The translations under genes and the position numbers were made by a program. Below the pieces are notes generated by a model. The model searched no databases and was not told where the DNA came from. It saw only the letters and a program-made list of their open reading frames with translations. A stretch of 64,000 bases of DNA from Nocardia testacea NBRC 100365 (GTDB lineage: Bacteria; Actinomycetota; Actinomycetes; Mycobacteriales; Mycobacteriaceae). Positions 15,535 through 23,893 of the stretch are shown in pieces (positions within the stretch are counted from its first letter, which is position 1; every line of letters starts with the position of its first letter). The stretch is taken from positions 88,980-152,979 of the forward strand of contig NZ_BAGJ01000272.1 in assembly GCF_000308775.1 (NCBI RefSeq). The letters run 5' to 3'.

Positions 15535-17061
15535 ATGGGTTCTGCTCGGTCAGTGCGTAACTCGCTGTCCGCGGTGATCGCGGTACTGATGGCGGCGACC
15601 GGGGGCGTTTCGGTGGTGTCCGCCGCCCCGCAGTCCGGGGACCAGCGGCCGAACGTCGTCGTGATCCTCGCCGACGACCTGGATTCGGCGACCACACCGG
15701 TATGGCAGGCGATGCCACGTACCGCCGCGCTCATCCGCGACCGCGGGGTGGAGTTCGGCGAGGCGTTCGCGCCGATGCCGATCTGCTGCGCGGCCCGCGC
15801 CTCCATCCTGACCGGCGAGTACGGCCACAACACCGGTGTCCTCACCAATGCCGGCGAGGTCGGCGGCTTCGAGACCTTCCGCGCCCGGGGCAACGAATCC
15901 CATACCATCGCCACCGCGCTGGACAACGCCGGCTACCGAACGGGCATGGCCGGCAAATACCTCAACGGGCTGGAGGACGACCCCGGTCACATTCCACCCG
16001 GCTGGGACGAGTGGTACGCCGGAGTCGACAATTTCCTGTACTCCGGCTACAACTACACCCTCAACGAGAACGGCACATTCGTGAAATACGGTGTAGCGCC
16101 CCAGGATTACGAAACCGACGTGATACGCGCCAAATCCGAACGGTTCATCACCGACGCCGCCGCCACGGGACAGCCGTTCTTCTGGTACGCCGCCTCCACC
16201 GCACCGCATTTCCCGATTCCGCCCGCGCCCCGGCATCTGGCGGAAACCCGGCCGACGGCCGCACCGCGCTCACCGAACTATCAGGAGCCGGACGTCTCGG
16301 ACAAGCCGTCGTGGCTGATCGATACCGCGGCCCCGCGTGCGGCCACCATCACCGTGACCAACGATCCCGATTACACCAATCGGCTCGGGGCGCTGAAATC
16401 ACTCGACGAGATGGTCGCGGGGATCGTCGGAATCCTCGATCGAACCGGCGAACTCGACAACACCTATCTGATCTTCACCTCCGACAACGGGTACAGCCTC
16501 GGCGCGCACCGGCTGACCCAGAAGATGGCACCCTACGAGGAATCCATGCGGGTGCCGCTGGCCATCGCCGGGCCGGGGATCCACCCCGGTCGCAGCGACG
16601 CCATGGCCCTGTCCACAGATCTCGCCCCGACCATCTTCGACTGGGCCGGCCTGCCCGTCCCCGAGCGGGTCGACGGCCGCTCGCTGACACCGGTGCTGGC
16701 CGGCGATACCGCGGGGTGGCGTGCCGATTTCGTCGCCGAGTACGGGGGTCCGGGCAGCGAGGGACGCGACGGCATCGCCCAGGAACAGATTCCGGGCACC
16801 GACACCCCGCTCATCTACACACTCGATATGCCGTCCTGGAGCGCCGTCCGCACCGACAGATACCTGTACACGCGCTGGTACGAACGGGAGCGGCCACTCG
16901 ACCAGCGCGAATACGAGCTGTACGACCTGCACGCGGACCCGTACCAGCTGACCAACCTCATCAAGACCCCCGAAGGACGCGCCGCGCACGCCGACCTGGT
17001 CGCCGTCCTCGATCGGCGCCTTGCCGTCCTGACCGCCTGCGCCGGAGCGACCTGTCGCTGA
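15535..17061 (+). CDS. Secreted sulfatase (arylsulfatase family)
   Basis: A 508-residue exported sulfatase. The first 32 residues form a signal peptide (VRNSLSAVIAVLMAATGGVSVVSAAPQ). The metal-site start NVVVILADDLDS is followed by the activation motif at about 83-87, which reads C-C-A-A-R rather than C-X-P-S-R, then ASILTGEYGHNTGVL. TSDNGYSLGAH (about 320-330) provides the second metal-binding aspartate/asparagine. The enzyme would hydrolyse sulfate esters outside the membrane and release sulfate, which fits the sulfur-scavenging genes further on. The proline-to-alanine change in the formylglycine motif is unusual and could affect activation. No formylglycine-generating enzyme gene is in the window. 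Start ATG 15535 follows ACGAGGAG. Confidence 0.9.
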   Translation: MGSARSVRNSLSAVIAVLMAATGGVSVVSAAPQSGDQRPNVVVILADDLDSATTPVWQAMPRTAALIRDRGVEFGEAFAPMPICCAARASILTGEYGHNTGVLTNAGEVGGFETFRARGNESHTIATALDNAGYRTGMAGKYLNGLEDDPGHIPPGWDEWYAGVDNFLYSGYNYTLNENGTFVKYGVAPQDYETDVIRAKSERFITDAAATGQPFFWYAASTAPHFPIPPAPRHLAETRPTAAPRSPNYQEPDVSDKPSWLIDTAAPRAATITVTNDPDYTNRLGALKSLDEMVAGIVGILDRTGELDNTYLIFTSDNGYSLGAHRLTQKMAPYEESMRVPLAIAGPGIHPGRSDAMALSTDLAPTIFDWAGLPVPERVDGRSLTPVLAGDTAGWRADFVAEYGGPGSEGRDGIAQEQIPGTDTPLIYTLDMPSWSAVRTDRYLYTRWYERERPLDQREYELYDLHADPYQLTNLIKTPEGRAAHADLVAVLDRRLAVLTACAGATCR

Positions 17062-17169
17062 CGGTCGGATCGCGAGCACCGTCATCGGACCGCTCGACTC
17101 CGCACCGGTGCGACCGCACCGAAGGGTTCGGTCCCCGGCGGCGGCGCGACCTCCGCCGTTCCAGACCTC

Positions 17170-17427
17170 TCAGGTCGGCCATTTCCCGGTCATCCGGTGG
17201 TACGCGACCACCCCGGCACGGTCGACCGATGCTTTGACCAGTCCGAACACCGCGCCTTGCAGAGCCGCCGCGAACAGGACCTCACGCCAGCCGTACTCGG
17301 GAGAGGTCGCCGCCGGAGCTTCGTCCTGTCCGGCGGTCCGGCGCCAGAGCTGACGGAACACAGCGTTCGCCGCGATCCCGCCGATCACCCCGGCCACGGT
17401 GCCTATCGGCTTGTACAGCAGGTTCAT
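17170..17427 (-). CDS. DUF4235 small membrane protein
   Basis: An 85-residue actinobacterial DUF4235 protein beginning MNLLYKPIGTVAGVIGGIAANAVFRQLWRR, with a glycine-rich membrane helix near the N-terminus and a second hydrophobic segment (REVLFAAALQGAVFGLVKASV). Its function is unknown. It commonly occurs with DUF3618 and holin-like proteins in envelope or stress loci. The ATG at 17427 overlaps the DUF3618 stop as ATGA, and the frame's longer N-terminus belongs to the shadow. It is the last gene of a three-gene operon under a predicted stress promoter. Confidence 0.88.
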   Translation of the reverse strand: MNLLYKPIGTVAGVIGGIAANAVFRQLWRRTAGQDEAPAATSPEYGWREVLFAAALQGAVFGLVKASVDRAGVVAYHRMTGKWPT

Positions 17428-17816
17428 GGTTTCCTGCCTCGTACGATCAGCCACGCCACCAGTGCGGCGGCGAGGGCCGCCGTCACCGCGGGCACCGGAT
17501 AGCCGCGCAGCAGTTCCGTCGTCTTCCGGCCACCCGCCGCCACGGGCTCGGGGGTGCCCGCTTCGGCCCGTTCGAGGAGATGATGGGCCCGGTTCTGCAC
17601 CTGACCGGCGCGATCGCGGACAGTACGCTCGACCTCACCGGCCCGATACCGCACCTCCTCGGCGGCGTGGTGCGCGGTTTTCTCCGCCCGCGCCCGCACG
17701 TCGAACTTCCCGGCCAGTTCGTCCACCGTCTCCCGCAGTTCCTCACGGACCTGATCGCGGTCGCGCCGCAACGCCTCGCGGTCGTCGTCGACGGAGCGTC
17801 CTCCGTTCTCGGTCAT
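17424..17816 (-). CDS. DUF3618 protein
   Basis: A 130-residue protein. The N-terminal block LRRDRDQVREELRETVDELAGKFDVRARAEK is the DUF3618 signature. A long amphipathic helix follows, and a C-terminal transmembrane helix (PVPAVTAALAAALVAWLIVRG) ends in basic residues. ATG 17816 was chosen because it directly follows the upstream stop with 2 bp between, and the frame's extension to 17978 is arginine-rich shadow. Such proteins are membrane-anchored and predicted to organise stress or envelope complexes. Their biochemical role is not known. Confidence 0.88.
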   Translation of the reverse strand: MTENGGRSVDDDREALRRDRDQVREELRETVDELAGKFDVRARAEKTAHHAAEEVRYRAGEVERTVRDRAGQVQNRAHHLLERAEAGTPEPVAAGGRKTTELLRGYPVPAVTAALAAALVAWLIVRGRKP

Positions 17817-17818
17817 CG

Positions 17819-18235
17819 CTACCTCCGATGGGTGACGGTCTCGAAATCGGCGCGCGCGCCCGCCAGAGCGTCCGTGGGCACCGGCGGCGCGCTCGCCGCG
17901 ATACTCCGCTTGCCGAGCCAAGTGAGCAGGGCCCCACCGGCGAGCAGTACGGCGCCGACGATCAACGCCGCGGCCCATCCCGGCAGCGCCAGCGCCAGCG
18001 CCGCCACCACGGCCGCGATCAAGGCCGCGCCGCCGTAGAACATCAGCAGCCCGCCCGCGCCCGCGAGCCCGGCGCCTTTGGCCGCGGCGCTCGTCTTCTC
18101 CTGCATCTCCAGCCGGGCCAAGCGCATCTCGTCACGCACCAGCCTGCTCACCTGGATGGTGGCCACATCGACGAGTTCGCCGACCGACCGGTCGTCCCCT
18201 GATTGCCGCGTAGGCGGCTGTGCCGTCCGTGTCAT
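17819..18235 (-). CDS. Putative actinobacterial Holin-X / phage holin family III protein
   Basis: A 138-residue protein. VGELVDVATIQVSRLVRDEMRLARLEMQEK is the conserved amphipathic start of the Holin-X (PF07332-type) family. Two transmembrane segments follow (LLMFYGGAALIAAVVAALALALP and WAAALIVGAVLLAGGALLTWLG). Despite the name, these are chromosomal envelope proteins, not evidence of a prophage. It is the first gene of the holin-like/DUF3618/DUF4235 operon and lies about 20 bp downstream of the predicted transcript start of a SigB/SigF-type promoter at 18261-18285. Confidence 0.88.
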   Translation of the reverse strand: MTRTAQPPTRQSGDDRSVGELVDVATIQVSRLVRDEMRLARLEMQEKTSAAAKGAGLAGAGGLLMFYGGAALIAAVVAALALALPGWAAALIVGAVLLAGGALLTWLGKRSIAASAPPVPTDALAGARADFETVTHRR

Positions 18236-18260
18236 GTGCTACCTCCTGTCCGGCGGGCGG

Positions 18261-18285
18261 ATACCCGCCCGACTCCAGGCCAAAC
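18261..18285 (-). promoter_or_regulatory. Predicted SigB/SigF-type promoter for holin-like/DUF3618/DUF4235 operon
   Basis: On the minus strand, GTTT (18285-18282), a 15-base spacer, GGGTAT (18266-18261), a full match to the stress-sigma consensus. The expected start near 18254 leaves a short leader containing AGGAGG before the ATG at 18235. Confidence 0.68.
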
Positions 18286-18740
18286 GACGCCGTCACCGGG
18301 CGGGACCCATCCGGCCCCGGCGCGCGCTGACCGCGGGCCGCGTGCTGCACAGGGGTGGAGGCCACGTGCGGTGACGCGAGGCCGTCGAGACCCACACCCA
18401 GCCGTTCCACCGCCGGATCTTCGCGGCCTCGGCGCGAGAGACCGGCCGATGGGCGTGGGGTCGATGACGCGAGTGCGTTCGTCACGCGGGCCGCGAGTGT
18501 CGAAGACCTCTGTGCAGCGAATCCGCTATATCCGTGGCAGTGCCCCACCGGGCCCGCCGACGCACTGGGTGCTCGGAGTTCTCAGCGGCCTCGGAGCAGG
18601 CCGAGGTAATCACCGCACTTCGTGGTGCCGATGACTGTGCGCCCGCGGCGTCGTAGACCACGAACGCACCCACCTGCCGGCCGCACATGATGGTGTGCAC
18701 GGCCCCCGCCGGGCGCGGAAATACCTACCGGGCACCGGAT
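18286..18740. other. 455-bp stretch with no convincing gene
   Basis: Between the stress promoter and the damaged MFS gene I find only short open frames with shadow-like composition on both strands (for example 18355-18609 plus and 18482-18700 minus). None has a good ribosome site or a recognisable motif. Given the neighbouring deletion, this could be decayed coding DNA. Confidence 0.4.
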
Positions 18741-19221
18741 TCAGCAGGTGCGCTGTGAACTCAGCGGAGCGGCGAGCTCTTCCAGTGACCGCTGCTCGGC
18801 GCTCACCCCGAAGAACAGCTCCACGATTCCGCCGACCATCATCATGACCGCACCGATGGTGAAGGCCAGCGCGGTGCGACCGGCATCGCCGTCACCGGTG
18901 AGTTCCGCGAAAACCAGCGGTCCCGCGATACCGCCCGCCGCGGTGCCCAGGGTGTAGAAGAACGCGATGGCCATCGCCCGGGTCTCCATCGGGAAGATCT
19001 CGCTCACCGTCAGATACGCGGAGCTCGCGCCGCAGGAGGCCACGAACAGCACGGCGGTCCAGCAGGCGGTGAGCGTGACGGCGGTGAGGTCGCCGCGTAC
19101 CAGTTACCTCGAAGCCATCGATGATCCACACCGAGCCGAGCCCGACCACGATCATCCAGTGCCAGCGCGCCCAGGGCAGCCGATCGAGGCGGGCCGGGAT
19201 CCGGGTACACACCGTCGTCAT
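18741..19221 (-). pseudogene. MFS transporter with large internal deletion
   Basis: Two ends of one major-facilitator transporter survive in different frames. From ATG 19221 the N-terminus reads ARLDRLPWARWHWMIVVGLGSVWIIDGFEVT, the usual start of metabolite:H+ symporters. At about 19095 this jumps to a different frame (ORF tail 19052-18741) containing ASSAYLTVSEIFPMETRAMAIAFFYTLGTAAGGIAGPLVF and a final helix, which is the end of the same kind of protein. Only about 160 of the usual 440 residues remain. The middle ten or so helices are gone and the frame is broken, so it is non-functional. The boundaries suggest a single deletion event. Confidence 0.65.
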
Positions 19222-19321
19222 GCGGCATGTCTTCCCGATCGCGGGACCGGCAAACCCACCGGGCGCGCCCGGGTCGGCGAAACCACTGGTGAGAGCGGTG
19301 TGCCGCGGGTATACGGGCGCT

Positions 19322-20665
19322 ATGGCGACGACTTTGCGGCGCACCGTGCCCACCCATCTGCTGTACTTCTTCGTGCTCGGTGACATTTTGGGCGCCGGGG
19401 TGTATGTACTGATCGGCGAGATCGCCGCGCAGTCGGGTGGGGCGATATGGGTGCCGCTGCTCACCGCGCTGGTCCTGGCGTGTCTCACCGCGGGCTCCTA
19501 TGCGGAACTGGCCACCCGGTTTCCACGGGCGGGCGGTTCGGCGCACTACGCGACCCGGGCCCTCGGCCCGGCCGCGGGCGCCTTCATCGGTTTCTGCATG
19601 CTCGCGGCGGGCGTGGTCTCGGTCGGTGCGCTGGCGCGCGGTTTCGCCTCGGATTATCTGGCCGAACTGATCACCCTGCCCACCGCGGCCGTCGTCGTCC
19701 TGTTCCTGGGCGCACTCGCACTGCTCAATATTCGCGGTATCCGGGAGTCGCTCGGCGCGAATGTGGTCGCCACGGCGGTCGAGGTCGGCGGTCTGCTCCT
19801 GGTCATCGGTCTCGGTGCCTGGGTTCTCGTCCGCGGCGACGGCGAGCCGGGACGGCTGGTCGAATTGGGCACCGCCGAGCACGGCGCGGTCGGAGCCACC
19901 CTCGCGGGCGCGGTCCTGGCCTACTACTCGTTCGTCGGGTTCGAGACGTCGGTGAACCTGGCCGAGGAGGTGCGGGATCCGCGCCGGGCCTACCCGCGGG
20001 CACTGTTCGGCGCACTACTGACCGCGGGCCTGGTGTACATGCTGCTCGGACTGGTGGCCGGGGCAGTCGTTCCCACCGAGGTCCTGGCGGAGTCGAGCGG
20101 TCCGTTGCTGGAGGTGGTCCGGGTGGCCGGCGGGGTACCCGAACGCCTGTTCGCGGTGATCGCGCTGGTGGCGGTCGCCAACGGCGCACTGCTGACCGGC
20201 ATCATGGCCTCCCGCCTCGCCTACGGGATGGCCCGCGACGGTCTGCTGCCCGGAGTCCTGGCCCGGCTGCTCCCGGGCCGCCGGACCCCCTGGGTGGCCG
20301 TACTCGCGACCACGGCGGTCTCGCTGCTGCTGGCGCTGACCGGCGAAATCGCCGCGCTCGCCGAAACACTGGTCCTGCTCCTGCTGGTCGTGTTCACGGC
20401 AGTCAACGCGGCCGTACTCCTGCTGCGCCGGGAACCCGAGGGAGCCGATGGTTTCCGGGTCCCGACCGTGGTGCCCTGGCTCGGGCTGGCGTCCTGTCTC
20501 TTCCTGTTCACGCGGATCGACGGTGCGGTGTGGCTACGCGGACTGGTCCTGCTCGGACTCGGTCTGCTGGTGGGCGCCGCCCAGCTCGTGCGCACGCGCC
20601 GGACCCGCGAATCCGAGCCGGTGCGCTCCGAAGTCCACACCGCCCCGGAACGGCGGGAGGGCTAA
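19322..20665 (+). CDS. APC-superfamily amino acid permease
   Basis: A 447-residue, roughly 12-helix permease. The first helix carries GDILGAGVYVLIGEIA, the APC substrate-binding G-x-G motif. SYAELATRFPRAGGSAHYATRALGPAAGAFIGF and YYSFVGFETSVNLAEEVRDPRRAYPRAL are the diagnostic family blocks. It probably imports an amino acid or polyamine by proton symport. The frame opens at 19121, but sequence before ATG 19322 overlaps the MFS remnant and is not permease-like. No ribosome site precedes the ATG, and GGGTAT at 19307-19312 ends 9 bp before it, so the transcript may be nearly leaderless. The tail overlaps the convergent GT39 gene by 4 bp. Confidence 0.88.
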   Translation: MATTLRRTVPTHLLYFFVLGDILGAGVYVLIGEIAAQSGGAIWVPLLTALVLACLTAGSYAELATRFPRAGGSAHYATRALGPAAGAFIGFCMLAAGVVSVGALARGFASDYLAELITLPTAAVVVLFLGALALLNIRGIRESLGANVVATAVEVGGLLLVIGLGAWVLVRGDGEPGRLVELGTAEHGAVGATLAGAVLAYYSFVGFETSVNLAEEVRDPRRAYPRALFGALLTAGLVYMLLGLVAGAVVPTEVLAESSGPLLEVVRVAGGVPERLFAVIALVAVANGALLTGIMASRLAYGMARDGLLPGVLARLLPGRRTPWVAVLATTAVSLLLALTGEIAALAETLVLLLLVVFTAVNAAVLLLRREPEGADGFRVPTVVPWLGLASCLFLFTRIDGAVWLRGLVLLGLGLLVGAAQLVRTRRTRESEPVRSEVHTAPERREG

Positions 20666-22095
20666 CCCAGCTGCCGCTGCGCGGGCCACAGCTGCGTCCA
20701 GGGCGCGCGGACGGTACGGCACACATACAACGCCGCTCCTTGCTCGTCGTTGTCGATTCCGAGCCCGTTGTCGAACCGGCCCGCCGCCTCGGGCGCGGAA
20801 TCGGCACAGAAACGCGCGACTTCCGCGCGGGTGAGGCCGACGGTGAGGATCGGGCGGGAATCGGCCGGTGGCCCCCACCACCAATAGGCATTGTGGCCAC
20901 TGTGCGGGACCGGGAGGCCGTACGGAGCGCCGAAACGCTCGATGGCCGCGGCTTCGCCGTAGTTGGCCGTGAGTATTTCCGCGTCCGGTGCCAGCCGGGC
21001 TCTGGCCTCCGCGATCCGGTCGGTGAACCGCGGCCAGCCGACCGTTTCGCCGGCGTCGTAGTTCAGGGCGAGGACCGGCGAATCGCGCAGTGCGGTCACG
21101 GGAAGAACCGGCAGGAACAAGACCGCCGATACGACCGCGTTCAGCGCAACAACCGCCGCCGTCGCGGCGCGGCGCGAACGGGTGCGGGTCAGCACGGTTG
21201 CCAGTGCGGTGGCGCCCGCGGCCAGCAGTACCGGGTACATCCCGCCCAGGTAGTAGGCCTTGCCGCCGGCGGCCGGATAGGCCACGAACAGCAGGGCGTA
21301 GGCGAGCGCGAAGGCGCGGTACCGATTCCGGGCCAGCCACCACAGACCCGCGCCCCACAGCACCACCATCAGCGGTCCCATCAGGCCGAACTGCAGCAAG
21401 ACGAAGGCGGCCGGGCCGTCCGAGGTGCCCGACGAACCGCCCGCGATGGCCCGGCTCAATTCGACCTGCGGCAGCCCGTTGCGCGCCTGCCACCACAGAT
21501 TCGGCGCCCAGATCACCGCGGCGAGCACGAGCGCGGCCGGAAAATATTTGGTGCGGAAAACCTCTCGGGGGCCCAGCAGCAGAAGTGCGCAGGCGAGAAC
21601 CAGTAGCGGTAACGCCAGCAGTGTCTTGTTCTGCAAGCCGATCCCCGCCAGCGCACCGACGAGCAACCACCAGCGCCGATCCGATTCCGGCCGCAGCAGC
21701 CGCAGTACCGTCACCACCAGCGCCGACCACACCGCCAGATCGAAGATCACGGTGCCGAGCTGATGACCGCCGCCGAGCAGGAGCGCGGAGGAGGCCGCCG
21801 CCGCGGCGGCCAGGGTCTGCGCTGCCCGGTCGCCGCCCAGTTCACGAGCCGCCCAGCCGGTGCACACGACCACCGCGGTGGCCGCCACGATCGCCGGGAG
21901 TCGCAGGACCACCAGCGAATCCGCGTCGATCAAGGCCATCGCCCGGGCCAGCAACGGCACCAGCGGCGGCTGGTCGGCATATCCCCAGTCGAGCCGCCGG
22001 CCCGCGGCCAGGAAGTACATCTCGTCCCGGTGATACCCGTACCGGTCGGCACACCCGGCCAGCAGGATCGCGAAAACACCCGCCACCCAGTACAT
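20662..22095 (-). CDS. Glycosyltransferase family 39-like membrane protein
   Basis: A 477-residue polytopic protein of the ArnT/PMT (GT-C) type. The first loop contains YGYHRDEMYFLAAGRRLDWGYADQPPLVPLLARA: acidic residues in the first periplasmic loop (RDE) are the GT-C catalytic signature, and the QPPL motif is conserved. About ten hydrophobic helices follow, then a soluble C-terminal domain with PHSGHNAYWWWGP. It would transfer a sugar from a polyprenyl-phosphate donor to an envelope acceptor on the outer face of the membrane. The acceptor is unknown. No neighbouring gene indicates a pathway. Confidence 0.85.
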   Translation of the reverse strand: MYWVAGVFAILLAGCADRYGYHRDEMYFLAAGRRLDWGYADQPPLVPLLARAMALIDADSLVVLRLPAIVAATAVVVCTGWAARELGGDRAAQTLAAAAAASSALLLGGGHQLGTVIFDLAVWSALVVTVLRLLRPESDRRWWLLVGALAGIGLQNKTLLALPLLVLACALLLLGPREVFRTKYFPAALVLAAVIWAPNLWWQARNGLPQVELSRAIAGGSSGTSDGPAAFVLLQFGLMGPLMVVLWGAGLWWLARNRYRAFALAYALLFVAYPAAGGKAYYLGGMYPVLLAAGATALATVLTRTRSRRAATAAVVALNAVVSAVLFLPVLPVTALRDSPVLALNYDAGETVGWPRFTDRIAEARARLAPDAEILTANYGEAAAIERFGAPYGLPVPHSGHNAYWWWGPPADSRPILTVGLTRAEVARFCADSAPEAAGRFDNGLGIDNDEQGAALYVCRTVRAPWTQLWPAQRQLG

Positions 22096-22246
22096 ACGGT
22101 CGTCCTACCCACTCGCGGCGGCGGACCGGGATACCGCTGCGCCCGTATCGATCCTCGCACGGGCACCCCGGCCGGTCACCCGGTATCGGCCACGCGACGA
22201 TGGGCCGGTTCCGCCACCGCCGTTCTCCGCCTGCCAACCGGCGACA

Positions 22247-23200
22247 TCAGGTGGCACGGCGGGCGCGGGCCCGCCGTTTGCCCTCGTGCATCGCCTGGAC
22301 CCGGGGAATCGGGATGGTATGGCCCTCGGCGATGAGATCGGCCGGAATCACCTGCGGTCCGGGCATGGCGGCGGCCCACGGGTCGGAATCGGCAAGCAGG
22401 TCCGGCACCGTCCGCATCGTGAAGTCCGCCGGCGTCACCGCGTCGAGTTCGGACCAGGCGAGCGGGAACGATACGGGAACACCGGGACGGATACGCGGAC
22501 TGTAGGCCGCGACGACGGTCGCGCCGCCGGTACGCGTCGGGTCGAGGAAGACCTTGCCTCCGCGGTCCTCCTTGATGAACGCGGTGGTGGCGAACCCGGG
22601 GTCCAGGCGCTCGGCCCTCGCGGCGATCGCCCGCGTCGCCGCGGCCGCGTCCTCGTGCCGGGTACCCGGCACGATCGGCACGAACACATGCGCCCCCTTG
22701 GCTCCGCTGGTTTTCACCACACCGGTCAAGCCGGCCTCCGTCAACGCCACCCGGATCAGCTGTGCCGCCTCCGCCGCGTGCCGGAAGGTCTGCCCCGGTG
22801 CGGGGTCGAGGTCGAGGACGAGATGCGTCGGCCCCGGCCCGGGATCGGAGGTGACCAGCGTGGGATGGAATTCGACGGCGCGCTGGTTACCGAACCAGAG
22901 CAGGGTCGGCATATCGTCGCACAGCGCATAGGAGATCTCGCGCCGCGAACTCTCCGCCCAGACCGTCGTCCGCCGGACCCATTCGGGCGTGTACTTCGGC
23001 AGGTTCTTCTGCATGAACGGCTCCTGCCCCGGCCGGACGCGCACGACCGACAGCGGGCGGTCGCGCAATACCCGCACCAGACGCTCGCCGACCGCCTCCA
23101 GATAGTCCAGCAGGTCTCGTTTGGTCGCCTCGGCGCCGTCGAACAGCGGCTGATCAGGATTCGTCACCGGAACCCCGCGGCGGACCTCGTCACTGGCCAT
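22247..23200 (-). CDS. Stand-alone LigD polymerase-domain (PolDom) primase-polymerase
   Basis: A 317-residue archaeo-eukaryotic primase-type polymerase of the LigD PolDom family, as in the stand-alone mycobacterial proteins Rv3730c and Rv0269c. The catalytic LVLDLDPAPG (DxD), SGAKGAHVFVPI (SxKGxH) and FLDPTRTG blocks are all present, as is FMQKNLPKYTPEWVRR near the N-terminus. It lacks ligase and nuclease domains. It would add ribo- or deoxyribonucleotides in end-joining or gap repair. The start ATG 23200 (MASDEV) is preceded by GTGAGG. The frame continues upstream to 23296 in poor-quality sequence. No ku or ligD gene is in the window. Confidence 0.9.
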   Translation of the reverse strand: MASDEVRRGVPVTNPDQPLFDGAEATKRDLLDYLEAVGERLVRVLRDRPLSVVRVRPGQEPFMQKNLPKYTPEWVRRTTVWAESSRREISYALCDDMPTLLWFGNQRAVEFHPTLVTSDPGPGPTHLVLDLDPAPGQTFRHAAEAAQLIRVALTEAGLTGVVKTSGAKGAHVFVPIVPGTRHEDAAAATRAIAARAERLDPGFATTAFIKEDRGGKVFLDPTRTGGATVVAAYSPRIRPGVPVSFPLAWSELDAVTPADFTMRTVPDLLADSDPWAAAMPGPQVIPADLIAEGHTIPIPRVQAMHEGKRRARARRAT

Positions 23201-23658
23201 CGCCTCACCATGCCCGCCGGCACCCCCGGGGTCAACCACCGTGGGACCGCGCTCGCGGTTCCGCATCCGCCACGCTCCCGGTTCCGGCCACACCACGCTC
23301 GCGGTCCCGACCGTCCTGCCGCCACGGCGGCAGGACGATATTTCGGTTGCGCGCCACGCGAACGATCCGGATGGTTACCCTGTGCCACCACGAACCCCGA
23401 CCCCACCCGACTCCCGAACGCCCGGGGAACGCCCGGATCTGACCGGCTGGCGACGCCGGCACGCCCGGCGCACGTCGAACGCCGCGCGGCCGATCCCCTC
23501 GGGTAAGCAGTACCGCCGCAAGCCGAAGCATTCGAAACAAGGGGATCCCGACCTCCGCGGGTGACGGTGCCGCCCGGCCGACCGGTTCGCGAAACATCCG
23601 GTACCGCAACAGCGATGTCCGGACAACGCGCTTTCCCATTCGGCACACCGGAGCAGCC
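23201..23658. other. 458-bp gap, possible short basic ORF
   Basis: No convincing gene. A plus-strand frame ending at 23564 has a plausible basic C-terminus (GKQYRRKPKHSKQGDPDLRG) with lower GC than its neighbours, but I find no good start or ribosome site and no family match. It may be a small unannotated protein or a remnant. Confidence 0.3.
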
Positions 23659-23844
23659 ATGAGCGACACCACCCAGCGCGACACCCTGTGGATGCGCGAG
23701 GACCTGCGGCACGCCTGCCGCCTCCTCGGCCTCGACGACCGGCACAGCGCCTGGATCGCCCGCGAATTCGCCCCGTGGGCGGCCGGATATCTCGTCCGCC
23801 GGGTAACCCTGGAACTCCGTAACCGGGATGCCGACGCGGCCTGA
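23659..23844 (+). CDS. Small hypothetical protein
   Basis: A 61-residue soluble protein (MSDTTQRDTLWMREDLRHACRLL...). It is helical and charged, with no signal peptide. GGAG lies 6-7 bp before the ATG and codon usage is coding-like, supporting a real gene. It sits 50 bp upstream of the phoD-like gene in the same direction and may share its transcript. I do not recognise the family. Confidence 0.6.
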   Translation: MSDTTQRDTLWMREDLRHACRLLGLDDRHSAWIAREFAPWAAGYLVRRVTLELRNRDADAA

Positions 23845-23893
23845 AGCCTTCTCGATTTGCCGATTCCCGCTCCATCGGCTGTGATCGGAGAAC

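Noticed and set aside
17819..18235. Holin name suggesting a prophage
   Set aside because: The Holin-X family is chromosomal in actinobacteria, and no phage structural, integrase or lysis gene is nearby.
18355..18700. Short ORFs in the gap upstream of the MFS remnant
   Set aside because: No ribosome site, no known motif, and composition like non-coding shadow on both strands.
19292..19312. Possible sixth stress promoter before the APC permease (GGTG-N15-GGGTAT)
   Set aside because: The -10 element fits and the gene lacks a ribosome site, but the -35 matches poorly, so I did not include it in the regulon.
19447..21606. A 719-codon plus-strand open frame
   Set aside because: It crosses the ends of two convergent real genes (permease and GT39) and is arginine/glycine-rich shadow sequence in both halves.
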